The notes: generated by a model from the sequence alone, not told the origin. Shown: positions 1-7,725, counted from the stretch's first letter. The stretch is 12,965 nt of DNA from Holophagales bacterium UBA5066 (GCA_002414905.1 DIAY01000175.1:1-12965), one strand, 5' to 3'. A program made the numbers and translations.

Positions 1-2
1 CG

Positions 3-107
3 CTCGCCCCGGCGGCCCGCGCAGCGGGGCCGATGCGGGTCGCGCGCGCGGAGGAGGCGCCGCGGGATACCCCTCCTGCCCGCGACTCGTGCGGCACGGT
101 CAGGTGA
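3..107 (+). CDS. Possible C-terminal tail of an unidentified plus-strand gene (partial)
   Basis: One plus-strand frame stays open from the window edge to a TGA at 105-107. It reads as an Ala/Pro/Arg/Glu-rich tail ending in Ser-Cys-Gly-Thr-Val-Arg. About 30 of its 34 sense codons end in G or C, as real genes do here. Another frame in the same stretch is also open and GC3-rich but gives an implausible Arg-dominated protein. No domain can be recognised in 34 residues. If real, this gene converges on the operon that ends with osmC. It could equally be non-coding. Confidence 0.25.
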   Translation, partial: LAPAARAAGPMRVARAEEAPRDTPPARDSCGTVR

Positions 108-132
108 GCTGTCACAGATCTCTTCTGCCCGT

Positions 133-181
133 CTTCCCTGGCTTCCCCGTCTTCCCCGTCTTTCCCGGCTTCCCTGGCTTC
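133..181. repeat. 9-bp tandem repeat, five units plus a partial sixth
   Basis: Units of 9 bp run head to tail from 133: CTTCCCTGG, CTTCCCCGT, CTTCCCCGT, CTTTCCCGG, CTTCCCTGG, then a partial unit beginning CTTCGG. Units differ at one to three bases. The array lies just past the osmC stop codon. Read on the minus strand in one frame it gives Gly-Lys-Pro/Thr triplets, which follows simply from a 9-bp period. It may be a slippage-prone minisatellite or a low-complexity intergenic filler. The rest of 1-209 shows no clear terminator. Confidence 0.7.
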
Positions 182-209
182 GGGGCCGCTCCTGCCCTCT
201 CCCGGCGGA

Positions 210-656
210 TCAGACCGCGACCGGCGTGACGTGCACCTCGCGCCCCTCGCCCTTCACCGCCTTCGAGACGATGCAGTACTTCTCGGCGAGCTGGAGCGTC
301 TTGGCCACGTCGGCATCCCGCTCCGCCAGGAGCGTCGCGGGGACGAACGCGCGGAGGTCGATCTTCTCCACGCGGTACCCGCCCGCCGGATCGACGCCGA
401 GCTCGAGGGTCCCGTCGACGCGCGGGCTCTCGATTGGCAGGCGCAGCTTCGTCAGGAAGATCGCCCACGTCTGGACGAAGCAGGCGAGCAGGGCACCGAG
501 CAGGAGCTCCTCGGGGTTCGTCCGGTCGGCGCGCCCGCCGAGCGAGGGCGCGCCGCCGAAGCTCGTGGAGAGGTGGCCCGTCCCGCTGGCGAGAGCGCCG
601 GTACGCTCGGACGGGGTCCAGGTGGCGGACGCCGTGAACTCGTGCTCTTCGGACAT
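210..656 (-). CDS. OsmC family protein (peroxiredoxin-like)
   Basis: 148-residue OsmC/Ohr-superfamily protein; members are thiol-dependent enzymes that reduce organic or inorganic peroxides in the cytoplasm. The family signature is present: NPEELLLGALLACF with Cys59 at its end, and a second conserved cysteine in KYCIVSKA (Cys128). The two cysteines match the catalytic pair of OsmC. The glycine-rich N-terminal part (residues 20-42) and the length agree with the family. The ATG at 656 is chosen because a strong ribosome binding site (GGAGGAGAG) lies just upstream; longer readings run into the neighbouring gene. It is the last gene of a minus-strand operon, 32 nt after the fusion gene. Substrate (peroxide type) cannot be told from sequence. 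An OsmC-like protein of other function is the main alternative. Confidence 0.9.
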   Translation of the reverse strand: MSEEHEFTASATWTPSERTGALASGTGHLSTSFGGAPSLGGRADRTNPEELLLGALLACFVQTWAIFLTKLRLPIESPRVDGTLELGVDPAGGYRVEKIDLRAFVPATLLAERDADVAKTLQLAEKYCIVSKAVKGEGREVHVTPVAV

Positions 657-688
657 CGATCTCTCCTCCTCGCCGCCGCGCTCCGTGC

Positions 689-2041
689 TCATTTTTCCGT
701 GTCGGGAAGACCGTCTGGATTCCAGCCCTTCGGCGCCGTCCAGGCCCGCACCGAGAAAAACGTCGCGAGACCGAGAGAAACGAGGCCCCGGCAGCCGTTG
801 CGGGAATCGAAGGCGTCGACGACGCGGGCCACCTCGACCGGCGCCGAGCCGGGGACGACCATCCGCGAGCGGGCGAGGAGACCCACCGGCGCCTCGCGGC
901 GCGCGGCCGTCCACGGCGCGTTCGTCATCGACTCTTCCTCGGGGGGCAGCGGCGCGACGCCCGTGAGCGCGAGGGAGCCCCGGAGGACGGAGAGGAGCAG
1001 CGGAAGATCTCGAAAAACCGGGATCGCCGTCTCGAACCGGAACGTCCGGACCGCCTCGCGTTCTCCCGGGGTCGCGCCGTTGCCGGCGAACGCGAAGGGC
1101 CGCCTCGCGTGCCCCGCGTTGGCGACGAGCGACCAGACGAGGGCGACGGGCCAGAGCGGGAGCGACAGGAGGAAAAGGCCGAGGCCGGCGAGGCGGCTGC
1201 CGAGCCCGGCCGCTCGCGGCGCCCGGGGACCGGGGAGAAGGTCGGTGAGAAGAGAGGTCGCGCCCGTCGCCGGGTCAATGACGAGATTCTGCGCGACGGC
1301 GACGCCGGACAGAGAGACTCCCTCGGGTATGACGGTGCGCGGCAGGATCGACACGCCTTCGAGGACGGCCTTCCCCAGGACGACCGCTTCCTCGGCGACG
1401 GTCGTTCCGCCGGAGAGCTTCGCGGAGGCCGCGACAATCGCACGCGGCGAGAGGACCGGCTTTCCCTCCGCCCGCTCGAGCGCGCTCCATCGCGCGAGGC
1501 CTTCGATGGGCGCCACGTCGAGCCCGACGTCGAGCGGTGTGTGTCCGCGGTCGAGGGTCCAGTCGGCGTCCGCGGGATCGCGCGGCAGGTCGGCCTTCTT
1601 CAGCGCCTCCGGACGGATTCGCCACAACCCGAGGAGGCGCTCCCCGGAGACCCCGGCGACGACCGCCTCGCTCCGGCGACCGGCTCGCTCCAGGAATTCG
1701 CCGAAAGCGCCCTCGACGCCCGCGTCACCGCGCAGGACGAACGTGTCGCCGTCGAGCCTGTGTTCGAGGCGGCGCAGGACGGCTCCCGTCGTCTCCTCCT
1801 CCTCGCGTCGCACGTATTCGAGGGCGATTCCCCAGCGGATCCCCTTCCCGAAGCGCTTCTCGATCTCGACGGCACGCGGCCCGACGACGACGAGCGCCGA
1901 CCTTACGCCGGCCGACACGAGGGACTCGAGGGCTCTTTCGAGAATCGGCGCGCCGCGCAGCGGCAGGAGGGAGGGGACGGTCTTGTCCGCGAGGGGGCCG
2001 AGGGCGTGCCCGTCGCGGTCCGCGAGAAGAACGGTCGTCAT
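689..2041 (-). CDS. Nucleotidyltransferase-like / bacterial-sugar-transferase-like fusion protein, both parts apparently catalytically degenerate
   Basis: 450 residues. Residues 1-200 resemble sugar-nucleotide pyrophosphorylases (NTP_transferase): VLLADRDG at the usual glycine-rich loop, LLPLRGAPILERALESL at 25-41, FVLRGD at 101-106. The middle (about 200-260) has the V/I-rich, short-turn character of a left-handed beta-helix. A hydrophobic segment follows at about 282-308. Residues 330-370 resemble the bacterial sugar transferase (PglC/WbaP-type) C-terminal core: VRTFRF, DLPLLLSVLRGSLALTG, PLPPEE. Key residues are missing. The GxGxR loop reads DGHALG, the PK lysine is Ser, and the Asp-Glu dyad of the LDELPQL-type motif reads RD. 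It may be a scaffold or sensor rather than an enzyme. The gene starts 10 nt after the glycosyltransferase stop. A CATAAT hexamer ends 9 nt before the ATG and no good ribosome binding site is visible. Fold assignment is moderately sure; function is unknown. Confidence 0.75.
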   Translation of the reverse strand: MTTVLLADRDGHALGPLADKTVPSLLPLRGAPILERALESLVSAGVRSALVVVGPRAVEIEKRFGKGIRWGIALEYVRREEEETTGAVLRRLEHRLDGDTFVLRGDAGVEGAFGEFLERAGRRSEAVVAGVSGERLLGLWRIRPEALKKADLPRDPADADWTLDRGHTPLDVGLDVAPIEGLARWSALERAEGKPVLSPRAIVAASAKLSGGTTVAEEAVVLGKAVLEGVSILPRTVIPEGVSLSGVAVAQNLVIDPATGATSLLTDLLPGPRAPRAAGLGSRLAGLGLFLLSLPLWPVALVWSLVANAGHARRPFAFAGNGATPGEREAVRTFRFETAIPVFRDLPLLLSVLRGSLALTGVAPLPPEEESMTNAPWTAARREAPVGLLARSRMVVPGSAPVEVARVVDAFDSRNGCRGLVSLGLATFFSVRAWTAPKGWNPDGLPDTEK

Positions 2042-2051
2042 GGGTCGTCGA

Positions 2052-3803
2052 TTATGCGGGAGGGCCGGCAACGAAGACGCGAAGGCCCGTCGGCCTCCCC
2101 GCGCGCGCATCGACCTCGGCCGTCACCTCACGCGCATGCACGATGAGCCAGGCGCGGACGAGAGGGGCCGGCGCGGCGGCCGCATCGGTCGACGCCTCGC
2201 GGTACGCCCAGACGACCGTCGTGCCGAGCCGGGCCTCTTCGGCGATCCGCTCGACCGTCGGCCGGTCTGCCCAGGTGATGCCGGTACGGAAGAGGCGGAA
2301 AGCGAGGGCGTCGGTCTCCGGGGCCCGGAACGACACGGCCCTCGGCGGAAGCGGGAGGAGGGCGGGCGCCACCTGGTCGGCGAGCGCCCTCGCCCCCGTC
2401 CGGTGGGCGAGGAATTCGTGCCGGATCGTCCGGGCCGCCTCGAGCCCCTCCGAGACGAGAAGGACGGAAAGGAAGACGAGCCCGACGCGCCTCCCGAAAC
2501 GGCGGGCGGCGTCTCCCGATGCGAGCCACGCGGCCCCGATGGTGCACACCACGATGGCCACGAGAGCCCCGGCCGCCGTGAGCGGTGCCGTCGCCCCTCC
2601 GTCGAAGAGCGGCTCTCTCGAGGTGGCGATGAGGAACGACGCCAGCACGAGGACGATCGTTCCCGAAGCGATCGTTGCCGCCACCTCGAACCGCGCCCGG
2701 GTCGAGGAGCGCGGTCGCGTGAGGAGAGCTGCGCCGCCGAGCCCCGCCAGGGCCGAGAGGGCCGGAAGGACGGGCGTGGAGGAGAGCTCGAGCGATCCGG
2801 CCACCGCGACGAGGACGAGGAGCTCGACTCCGTAGGCGCACCAGAGCGCCATGTGGGAGAGGCGCCGGTCTCCCCCGGTCGCACCCGAGACGATCTCTTC
2901 CTCGCCGAGCGGCCGGGTCAGGTAGGCGATCCCGACGCCGACGAGCGGGAGCAGGACGAAGAGCGTCCGGACGATCAGACGGAGGTCGGCACTCACGAGG
3001 GCGGCGTCCGTCAGCTGGCGAATCACGTCCGGAGCGCTTCCGAACGCGCGCGCCAGGTGCGACGCCAGCGCCTCGGGGTGGACGATGGCGACGAGGAGGA
3101 GCTGCAGGCCCGCCGTCAGGACGAACGACCCCGCCAGCAGGGCGAGCGTTCGCTTCGTTCGCCCGAGCGCGAAGAGCCGCGGGCGGAAGAGGAGGGCGAC
3201 CAGGAGCGGGAGAACGAAGAGCCCGATGGCATATCCCTTCGTGAGAAACCCGAGACCGAAGAGGATGCCGGCCAGAGGGGCCTCCCCGGGGCTGTCCTCC
3301 TCGAAGGCCCGCAGGCCGAAAATGATCCCGCCGAGGCCCAGGAGCGCCAGCGTCGGCTCGACTGTCGCGGCCCGGCTCGCCAGGACGAGAGGAGGCGCGA
3401 GGGCGGCGAATGCGCCCGCAATGTGTCCGGCTGGCTGGCCGTACCCGCGCCTCACGATCCGCTCGAGGACGAACGCGGCCATGAGCCCCGCAAAAACGGA
3501 GGGCAGGCGGATCGCCCATTCGTAGGGGCCGAACGTCTTCACCATCAGCGCGAGCAGCGCCGGGAAGAAGACCGGCATCCCGCTCGGGTCGCCCAGCGGC
3601 GTCGCGGAGAGCGCAAGGAGCTGGGGGAGCCCCCCTTCGACGATGTTTCGGGCTCCCACCGCCCAGGCTCCCTCGTCTGGTCCGAAGAGATCGGGCGAGC
3701 CGAGCTGAATCAGCCGGAGCAGGAGGCCCGCGAAGAGGGCCAGGACGAACAGGAGGCGCCCGGATGCCCCCGGGTCGTCCGCCATCTCGGTCACGGACGT
3801 CAC
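2052..3803 (-). CDS. GT39/GT83-type (ArnT/PMT-like) polytopic glycosyltransferase
   Basis: 583-residue membrane protein of the GT-C class, which moves a sugar from a polyprenyl-phosphate donor to an acceptor on the outer face of the inner membrane. After a first membrane segment (16-33) comes the hallmark loop GPDEGAWAVGARNIVEGG (41-58) with the acidic pair Asp43-Glu44. Further family features are EWAIRLPSVFAGL (95-107), RAATVEPTLALL (144-155) and GLGFLTKGYAIGLF (183-196). About ten or more hydrophobic segments extend to roughly residue 455, followed by a soluble tail of about 125 residues. Acceptor (lipid A, protein or glycolipid) cannot be told. It lies 31 nt after the preceding gene and 10 nt before the fusion gene. 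The GTG at 3803 is preceded by TATACT (3817 to 3812) 8 nt upstream; an in-frame ATG at 3785 is an alternative start. Neither has a clear ribosome binding site. Confidence 0.88.
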   Translation of the reverse strand: MTSVTEMADDPGASGRLLFVLALFAGLLLRLIQLGSPDLFGPDEGAWAVGARNIVEGGLPQLLALSATPLGDPSGMPVFFPALLALMVKTFGPYEWAIRLPSVFAGLMAAFVLERIVRRGYGQPAGHIAGAFAALAPPLVLASRAATVEPTLALLGLGGIIFGLRAFEEDSPGEAPLAGILFGLGFLTKGYAIGLFVLPLLVALLFRPRLFALGRTKRTLALLAGSFVLTAGLQLLLVAIVHPEALASHLARAFGSAPDVIRQLTDAALVSADLRLIVRTLFVLLPLVGVGIAYLTRPLGEEEIVSGATGGDRRLSHMALWCAYGVELLVLVAVAGSLELSSTPVLPALSALAGLGGAALLTRPRSSTRARFEVAATIASGTIVLVLASFLIATSREPLFDGGATAPLTAAGALVAIVVCTIGAAWLASGDAARRFGRRVGLVFLSVLLVSEGLEAARTIRHEFLAHRTGARALADQVAPALLPLPPRAVSFRAPETDALAFRLFRTGITWADRPTVERIAEEARLGTTVVWAYREASTDAAAAPAPLVRAWLIVHAREVTAEVDARAGRPTGLRVFVAGPPA

Positions 3804-3834
3804 GGCGGGGGAGTATATGTCCGGCCTCCGAGCG

Positions 3835-5010
3835 TCATTTCTCCCGGCCGCCGGCGGCCAGGGTCGAAAGGCGTGCCACGAGATCCTCGCGCGAAGCGTC
3901 GTCGGGAAGGTCGAGCAGGACCGGTGCGATCGGCAGGTCTCCCGGGTCCCAGTCGAGAAGGGTCGCCAGCGCGGGGGCGAGTCGCTCGGCGACCGGCCAG
4001 TCGCGTGCCGCGCGCCGGCCGGGGAGCTCGTCGCCCTGCCGGGCGCCGAAGAGCCCCGGCCCCGAGGAGGAGCCGTGACGGGAGGCGAGGGCGCGGAGGT
4101 ACTCGGTCCACGACGGCAGCTTCCGGGCGAGCCGTTGCTCCTCGAAGAGGCGGAGCACCTCGAGAAACAGGTCCGAGGCCCGCCCCGCCTGGGTCCTGAC
4201 CTCGGCGAGCGTCTCCGGCAGGTCGACGCCGCTCGCGGCAGTCACGGCTCCGCGGTGCCGCTCGACGAGGTCGCGAAACCGGGTCCGCGACATTTCGACG
4301 TGGAAACCGTCGGAGAGAGTCCCTTCGTCGGCGGGAGCCGCAAGCAGCCCCAGCTCCGCGGCGCGCGCCTTGTCGGTGGGGCGAAAGCGGCCTGCCGAAA
4401 CGAGGAGGACCGTTCCGAGCGCCAGGTCGACGCTCCGGATCGCCGTCTGGCCGGCGAGGACGGCCGCACGCCCGGCGCCACGACGCGACAGGGACCGCTC
4501 GGCCGCGAGGAGCGCCGCTCCCCGCAGGACCAGGAGACGGAGCGCTTCGACCGGCGGCGGCTGCGCGTGGACCAGGGCGGAAAGGGGCTCGAGGAGGTCG
4601 GGGGGACCCGAGACCACACGTCCGGCGGCGGCGCACTCGATCGATTCGAGCGTCGGCGGCAGGAGCGCGAGCGCCGACAGGGCCGCCGTCCCGACGCGGA
4701 CGGCCGCGTGACGGGGGCGGGCCGTGGCGCCGAGGTCCCGTGCCAGGTGAGGCGCGAGCGACGCGGCGCGCCCCGGCGTCGTGCGCAGGACTACGAGGAG
4801 CTCGAAGGGCGCGTCGGTGACGAACGCGCCCGCGGCGTCGACCGTCGTCGGCGCCTCGCCGCGCCCGAGCGCTCCTCCGAGGGCCGCGCCCTCGAGGGTG
4901 TCCCCGGCGGCCTCAGAGAGGCGCGACAGCAGGGCCGCGAGCGTCTCGCGGCAGCGCCGCTCGACCGCGGGAACGGCCGCCGCGGTGAAGGTGTGCGCCG
5001 CCCCGGTCAC
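3835..5010 (-). CDS. Uncharacterised protein with a degraded nucleotidyltransferase-like N-terminus
   Basis: 391 residues, Leu/Ala-rich, no signal peptide and no clear membrane segment. Residues 42-76 (ALGGALGRGEAP, then TDAPFELLVVL) look like the glycine-rich loop and acidic strand of a nucleotidyltransferase fold, but the usual Asp-x-Asp pair is replaced by Asp66 and Glu70 three residues apart. Residues 130-170 (GRVVSGPPDLL, EALRLLVLRGAALL) and about 180-220 look like a helical C-terminal half; GRFRPTDKAR lies at 207-216. I recall similar unnamed proteins in polysaccharide regions but cannot confirm this. The GTG at 5010 is chosen because it overlaps the stop of the upstream ATPase gene as GTGA, which implies coupled translation; upstream extension would lie wholly inside that gene. 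It precedes the glycosyltransferase gene by 31 nt, so a role linked to surface sugars is inferred. The function is unknown. Confidence 0.7.
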   Translation of the reverse strand: MTGAAHTFTAAAVPAVERRCRETLAALLSRLSEAAGDTLEGAALGGALGRGEAPTTVDAAGAFVTDAPFELLVVLRTTPGRAASLAPHLARDLGATARPRHAAVRVGTAALSALALLPPTLESIECAAAGRVVSGPPDLLEPLSALVHAQPPPVEALRLLVLRGAALLAAERSLSRRGAGRAAVLAGQTAIRSVDLALGTVLLVSAGRFRPTDKARAAELGLLAAPADEGTLSDGFHVEMSRTRFRDLVERHRGAVTAASGVDLPETLAEVRTQAGRASDLFLEVLRLFEEQRLARKLPSWTEYLRALASRHGSSSGPGLFGARQGDELPGRRAARDWPVAERLAPALATLLDWDPGDLPIAPVLLDLPDDASREDLVARLSTLAAGGREK

Positions 5011-5447
5011 GGAGTCTCGAGCTCTTCCGCTTTCAGATGGAGCGTGAGCCGGTTCCTCCCGCCTTCCGAGACGTAGCCCAGCTCGTCGCAGGCCGCGCGG
5101 ATGATCGGGAGGCCCATCCCTCCCTCGGGCCAGGTCGACGGATCCTTCGGGTCGGGCTCGCAGGGAGCCGGAACGAGGGACGGGTCGAAGGAGATCCCCG
5201 AATCGAGGACGGAGAGGGTGATCGACTTCCCTTCGCGGGACAGCTCCACCTCGACGCGGCCGCCGCGGCCGCCGTAGGCGTGACGCACGACGTTCGTCGC
5301 CGCCTCGACAACGGCGAGTTCGAGGAGCGATCGTCGCTCGAAGGCGACACCCCATTCGGCGAGAACGCCGTGACAGGCGGCCGCAAGGATGCGGACCGAA
5401 GGGAAGTCCGCCTCGACGGAGAGGTGGATCGTCCGGCGTCCTCTCAT
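5007..5447 (-). CDS. RsbW/SpoIIAB-like anti-sigma or regulatory ATPase (HATPase_c_2)
   Basis: 146-residue GHKL-type ATPase of the serine-protein-kinase anti-sigma class. The N box is LLELAVVEAATNVVRHAYGG (41-60) with Glu48 and Asn52, the G1 box is LDSGISFDP (81-89), and the G2 box is EGGMGLPII (108-116). Length matches RsbW/SpoIIAB and their many relatives in partner-switching systems, which bind or phosphorylate an anti-sigma-factor antagonist (STAS) protein. No STAS protein or sigma factor is visible nearby, so its partner must lie elsewhere or it acts differently. It is the first gene of the minus-strand operon and its TGA overlaps the next GTG. A TATCAT hexamer (5471 to 5466) ends 18 nt before the ATG. 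Longer in-frame readings overlap the divergent truA and are rejected. Confidence 0.88.
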   Translation of the reverse strand: MRGRRTIHLSVEADFPSVRILAAACHGVLAEWGVAFERRSLLELAVVEAATNVVRHAYGGRGGRVEVELSREGKSITLSVLDSGISFDPSLVPAPCEPDPKDPSTWPEGGMGLPIIRAACDELGYVSEGGRNRLTLHLKAEELETP

Positions 5448-5473
5448 GACATGAGACTCACGACGATGATAGA

Positions 5474-5488
5474 GCGGAGGCGCTCCGC
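5474..5488. repeat. Short inverted repeat between divergent genes
   Basis: GCGGAG at 5474-5479 and CTCCGC at 5483-5488 form a perfect 6-bp inverted repeat around a 3-nt GCG centre. It lies in the 57-bp gap between the divergent ATPase operon and truA, overlapping where both promoters must sit. It could be a regulator site or chance in GC-rich DNA. Confidence 0.35.
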
Positions 5489-5504
5489 CTGCGACAATGG
5501 AAGC

Positions 5505-6341
5505 GTGATCCCGAATCGCGCCCCCTCGAGCACCTCCGCCCCCGCCGGCCCCGTCCTGCGGGCCACGATCGAATACGACGGCGGACGCTACCGCGGCTGG
5601 CAGGCCCAGATCAACGCGCGCACCGTCCAGGGAACGCTTCTGACCGCTGCCCACGAGCTCTGGGGTGCGGGCGTGAGGGTCCACGGCGCCGGACGGACCG
5701 ACGCGGGCGTCCACGCCTTCGGGCAGGTCGCCTCCGTCCACCTGCCGCCACGCGCGCGCGTCTCCGACGCCGCGGACGCGTTGAAGCGCTGGAACGACCT
5801 CCTGCCGCCCGACGTGAACGTCGTCTCCCTCGCGGTCGCCGCGCCCACCTTTCACGCCCGGCACGACGCTGTGAGGCGCATCTACCGCTACAGGATCTCC
5901 CGCAGGCGCACCGGCTTCGGGAAGCCTTTCGTCTACTGGGTGCGGGATTCGCTCGACGTCGGCGCGATGGAACGCGCCGCGCGTCTCCTCGCCGGGCGGC
6001 ACGACTTCAAGAGCTACTGCGAGAACCCGGAAGGGCACGACTCGACGATCGTCGTCGTCGAGCGCGCCGAGGTGACGGCTCCGCCCGAGGCCGACGGCCT
6101 CATTCTCGTCCGGATCTCCGCCTCGCACTTCCTCTGGAAGATGGTGCGGCGCGTCGTCGGCATCCTCATCGAGGTTGGCGCCGGCCGGATGACCGAGCGG
6201 GACGTCGCCCGGCTCTTCGTGGAGCGCACCGGCGACCCGGCACGCCTCACGGTCCCGCCTTCCGGCCTCTTCCTCGAGTCCGTGGGCTACCCCGGCGAGG
6301 CCGAGGCCGTCCCGCCCCACCCTCTCAGGCCCGCATTCTGA
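5505..6341 (+). CDS. truA: tRNA pseudouridine(38-40) synthase TruA
   Basis: 278 residues, close to the 270 of E. coli TruA. It isomerises uridines 38-40 of the tRNA anticodon arm to pseudouridine. Family motifs are in order: ATIEYDGGRYRGWQAQ (20-35), TVQGTLL, GAGRTDAGVHAFGQVA (61-76) with catalytic Asp66, FHARHDAVRRIYRYRI, the HDFKSYC segment, and SHFLWKMVRRVVGILIEVGAG near the end of the catalytic domain. The GTG at 5505 is favoured because the protein homology begins about 15 residues later and GACAAT ends 6 nt before it. An ATG at 5466 in the same frame would add 13 residues with no homology value. No proper ribosome binding site precedes either. It is transcribed away from the glycosyltransferase operon. 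Confidence 0.95.
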   Translation: MIPNRAPSSTSAPAGPVLRATIEYDGGRYRGWQAQINARTVQGTLLTAAHELWGAGVRVHGAGRTDAGVHAFGQVASVHLPPRARVSDAADALKRWNDLLPPDVNVVSLAVAAPTFHARHDAVRRIYRYRISRRRTGFGKPFVYWVRDSLDVGAMERAARLLAGRHDFKSYCENPEGHDSTIVVVERAEVTAPPEADGLILVRISASHFLWKMVRRVVGILIEVGAGRMTERDVARLFVERTGDPARLTVPPSGLFLESVGYPGEAEAVPPHPLRPAF

Positions 6342-6379
6342 GCCGCGGACCGGGAGCCGTGTCCTCCAAGCCGGCTCGT

Positions 6380-6409
6380 TTGACCCCCGGGAACGGACCG
6401 TGCTTACAT
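6380..6409 (+). promoter_or_regulatory. Probable promoter of the thioredoxin-TPR gene
   Basis: TTGACC (6380-6385) and TTACAT (6404-6409) are separated by 18 nt, and TG at 6401-6402 gives an extended -10. The -35 matches the consensus at five of six bases, the -10 at three. The predicted start of transcription falls at or next to the ATG at 6418, so the message would be leaderless. Confidence 0.55.
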
Positions 6410-6417
6410 CCCGCCCC

Positions 6418-7725
6418 ATGCGCCGTTTCGCCCTCCTCGCGGCCCTCGTCCTTGCCGCTGCCGTTCCGTCCGCCGGGAGGGCCGGTGCACAGGGCGTCTC
6501 CTTCTCCGAAGGAACTCCGTTCGCCGAGGTGCTCCGCCGGGCGCGCGCCGAGAAGAAGCCCGTGATGCTCGACGCCTACGCGGTCTGGTGCGGACCGTGC
6601 AAGCAGCTCGACCGGACGACCTTCGCCGACGCAACCGTCGGAGCGTGGGCGCGCAAGAACGTCGTCGCCGCGAAGGTGGACGCCGAGAAGGGCGAGGGCC
6701 GCCTCCTCTCGCAGCGCTACGCCGTCCGCGCGTTCCCGACCATCCTCTTCCTCGATCCCTCCGGGAACGAGCTGGACCGGATCTCCGGCGTCTTTCCCCC
6801 CGGGGACTTCATCAAGGCCGGCGAGGCCATCCTCGCGGGCAGGACCCCCCTCGGCGAGGCGATCGCCAGGCTCGCAAGCACGTGGGACCCGGCCCTGGCC
6901 GGGGGCGTCGCCGCGCAGCTCGCGCAGCGCAACGACCTCGCGCGCCTCGCGCCGATCGGTCGACGCGCCGCGGAGGAAGACCCCGAGCTCCTCGAGGACG
7001 GTGCCCGGGAGGCGTTCCTCTACCTCGTCAGCCTCGAGGACGGTGCCGGGAAACTCTCGGCCGAGACGCTCGATCTCATCGAGTCCGTCGCTCCCCGTCT
7101 GTCGGCGGACCCTCGGGTCGTCGTCCTCCGTCTCGCCGCTTCGCGCGAGCAGGCGCGGCGGGGCGACGCCGCCGCGGCCCGCGCCTCGGCGCTCGCCGGG
7201 CTGAAGGGTCTCCCCGACGGCTCACCGTTCGCGGCCGATCTCTACGACGCCCTCGCCTCCGCGGAGAAGGTCGCGAAGAAGCCCGCGGCCGCCGTCGCGG
7301 CCGCGCGAAAGGCCGTCGCCCTCGGGGAGAAGTCGGGGGACGGCTCCTGGTCCCGCGCCTCCAGGCAGGTCACGCTCGCCGAGATGCTCGCGTTCGCCGG
7401 CCAGGCCGGCGAGGCGAAGAACGTTCTCGGCACCGCGGTCCCTCAAGCGTCGAACGACGCCGGTCTCTTCACGCGCGGGTCCGCTCTTCTCCTCGGCCTG
7501 AAGGACGTGCCCGGAGCGCTCGCGTACGCCCGGAGGGCCGTCGAGGCCTCGCAGGGGGGCGACGCGAAATCGCACGCGGCCCTCGGAGAAGCGCTCGCGG
7601 CCTCGGGGGACAAGGCGGGAGCGGCCTCGGCGTTCGCGCGCGCCACCGAGCTCGATCCCGAGAACGGCGCCTTCCGCCGGCGCCTCGACGCGCTCCGCCC
7701 GAAGAAAGGCGCCCGGGCCGCCTGA
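6418..7725 (+). CDS. Secreted thioredoxin-domain protein with TPR-like C-terminus
   Basis: 435 residues. Residues 1-26 form a signal peptide (Arg-Arg, a hydrophobic Leu/Ala core, then a cut around AGAQG), placing the protein in the periplasm. Residues 28-140 are a thioredoxin fold: DAYAVWCGPCKQ with Cys58 and Cys61, and the cis-proline in AFPTILF (Pro107). This resembles the DsbD-gamma or Thioredoxin_7 group, suggesting a reductase or disulfide-handling role. Residues 150-435 are Ala-rich helical repeats. The last stretch (about 362-428) reads as two TPR-type units ending in ATELDPENGAFRRRLDAL, likely a protein-binding surface. The ATG at 6418 begins the signal peptide; a GTG at 6400 in the same frame would add six residues without benefit. 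It converges on the DUF4149 gene, 24 nt apart. The partner protein is unknown. Confidence 0.88.
   Translation: MRRFALLAALVLAAAVPSAGRAGAQGVSFSEGTPFAEVLRRARAEKKPVMLDAYAVWCGPCKQLDRTTFADATVGAWARKNVVAAKVDAEKGEGRLLSQRYAVRAFPTILFLDPSGNELDRISGVFPPGDFIKAGEAILAGRTPLGEAIARLASTWDPALAGGVAAQLAQRNDLARLAPIGRRAAEEDPELLEDGAREAFLYLVSLEDGAGKLSAETLDLIESVAPRLSADPRVVVLRLAASREQARRGDAAAARASALAGLKGLPDGSPFAADLYDALASAEKVAKKPAAAVAAARKAVALGEKSGDGSWSRASRQVTLAEMLAFAGQAGEAKNVLGTAVPQASNDAGLFTRGSALLLGLKDVPGALAYARRAVEASQGGDAKSHAALGEALAASGDKAGAASAFARATELDPENGAFRRRLDALRPKKGARAA

Noticed and set aside
112..468. Minus-strand frame encoding a Gly-Lys-Pro/Thr repeat (collagen-like)
   Set aside because: The N-terminal two-thirds overlaps osmC in another frame and is Arg-rich. 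The repeat is only the translation of the 9-bp tandem array, with no start signal of its own.
231..4199. Very long plus-strand open frame of over 1,300 codons
   Set aside because: It lies opposite osmC, the fusion gene, the glycosyltransferase and part of the 391-residue gene, all with clear domains. Its product is Arg/Glu/Asp-rich with no domain, the usual mirror of GC-rich coding DNA.
5448..6419. Long N-terminal extension of the RsbW-like ATPase
   Set aside because: It runs antisense through all of truA and has no domain; the ATPase homology begins right at the ATG at 5447.
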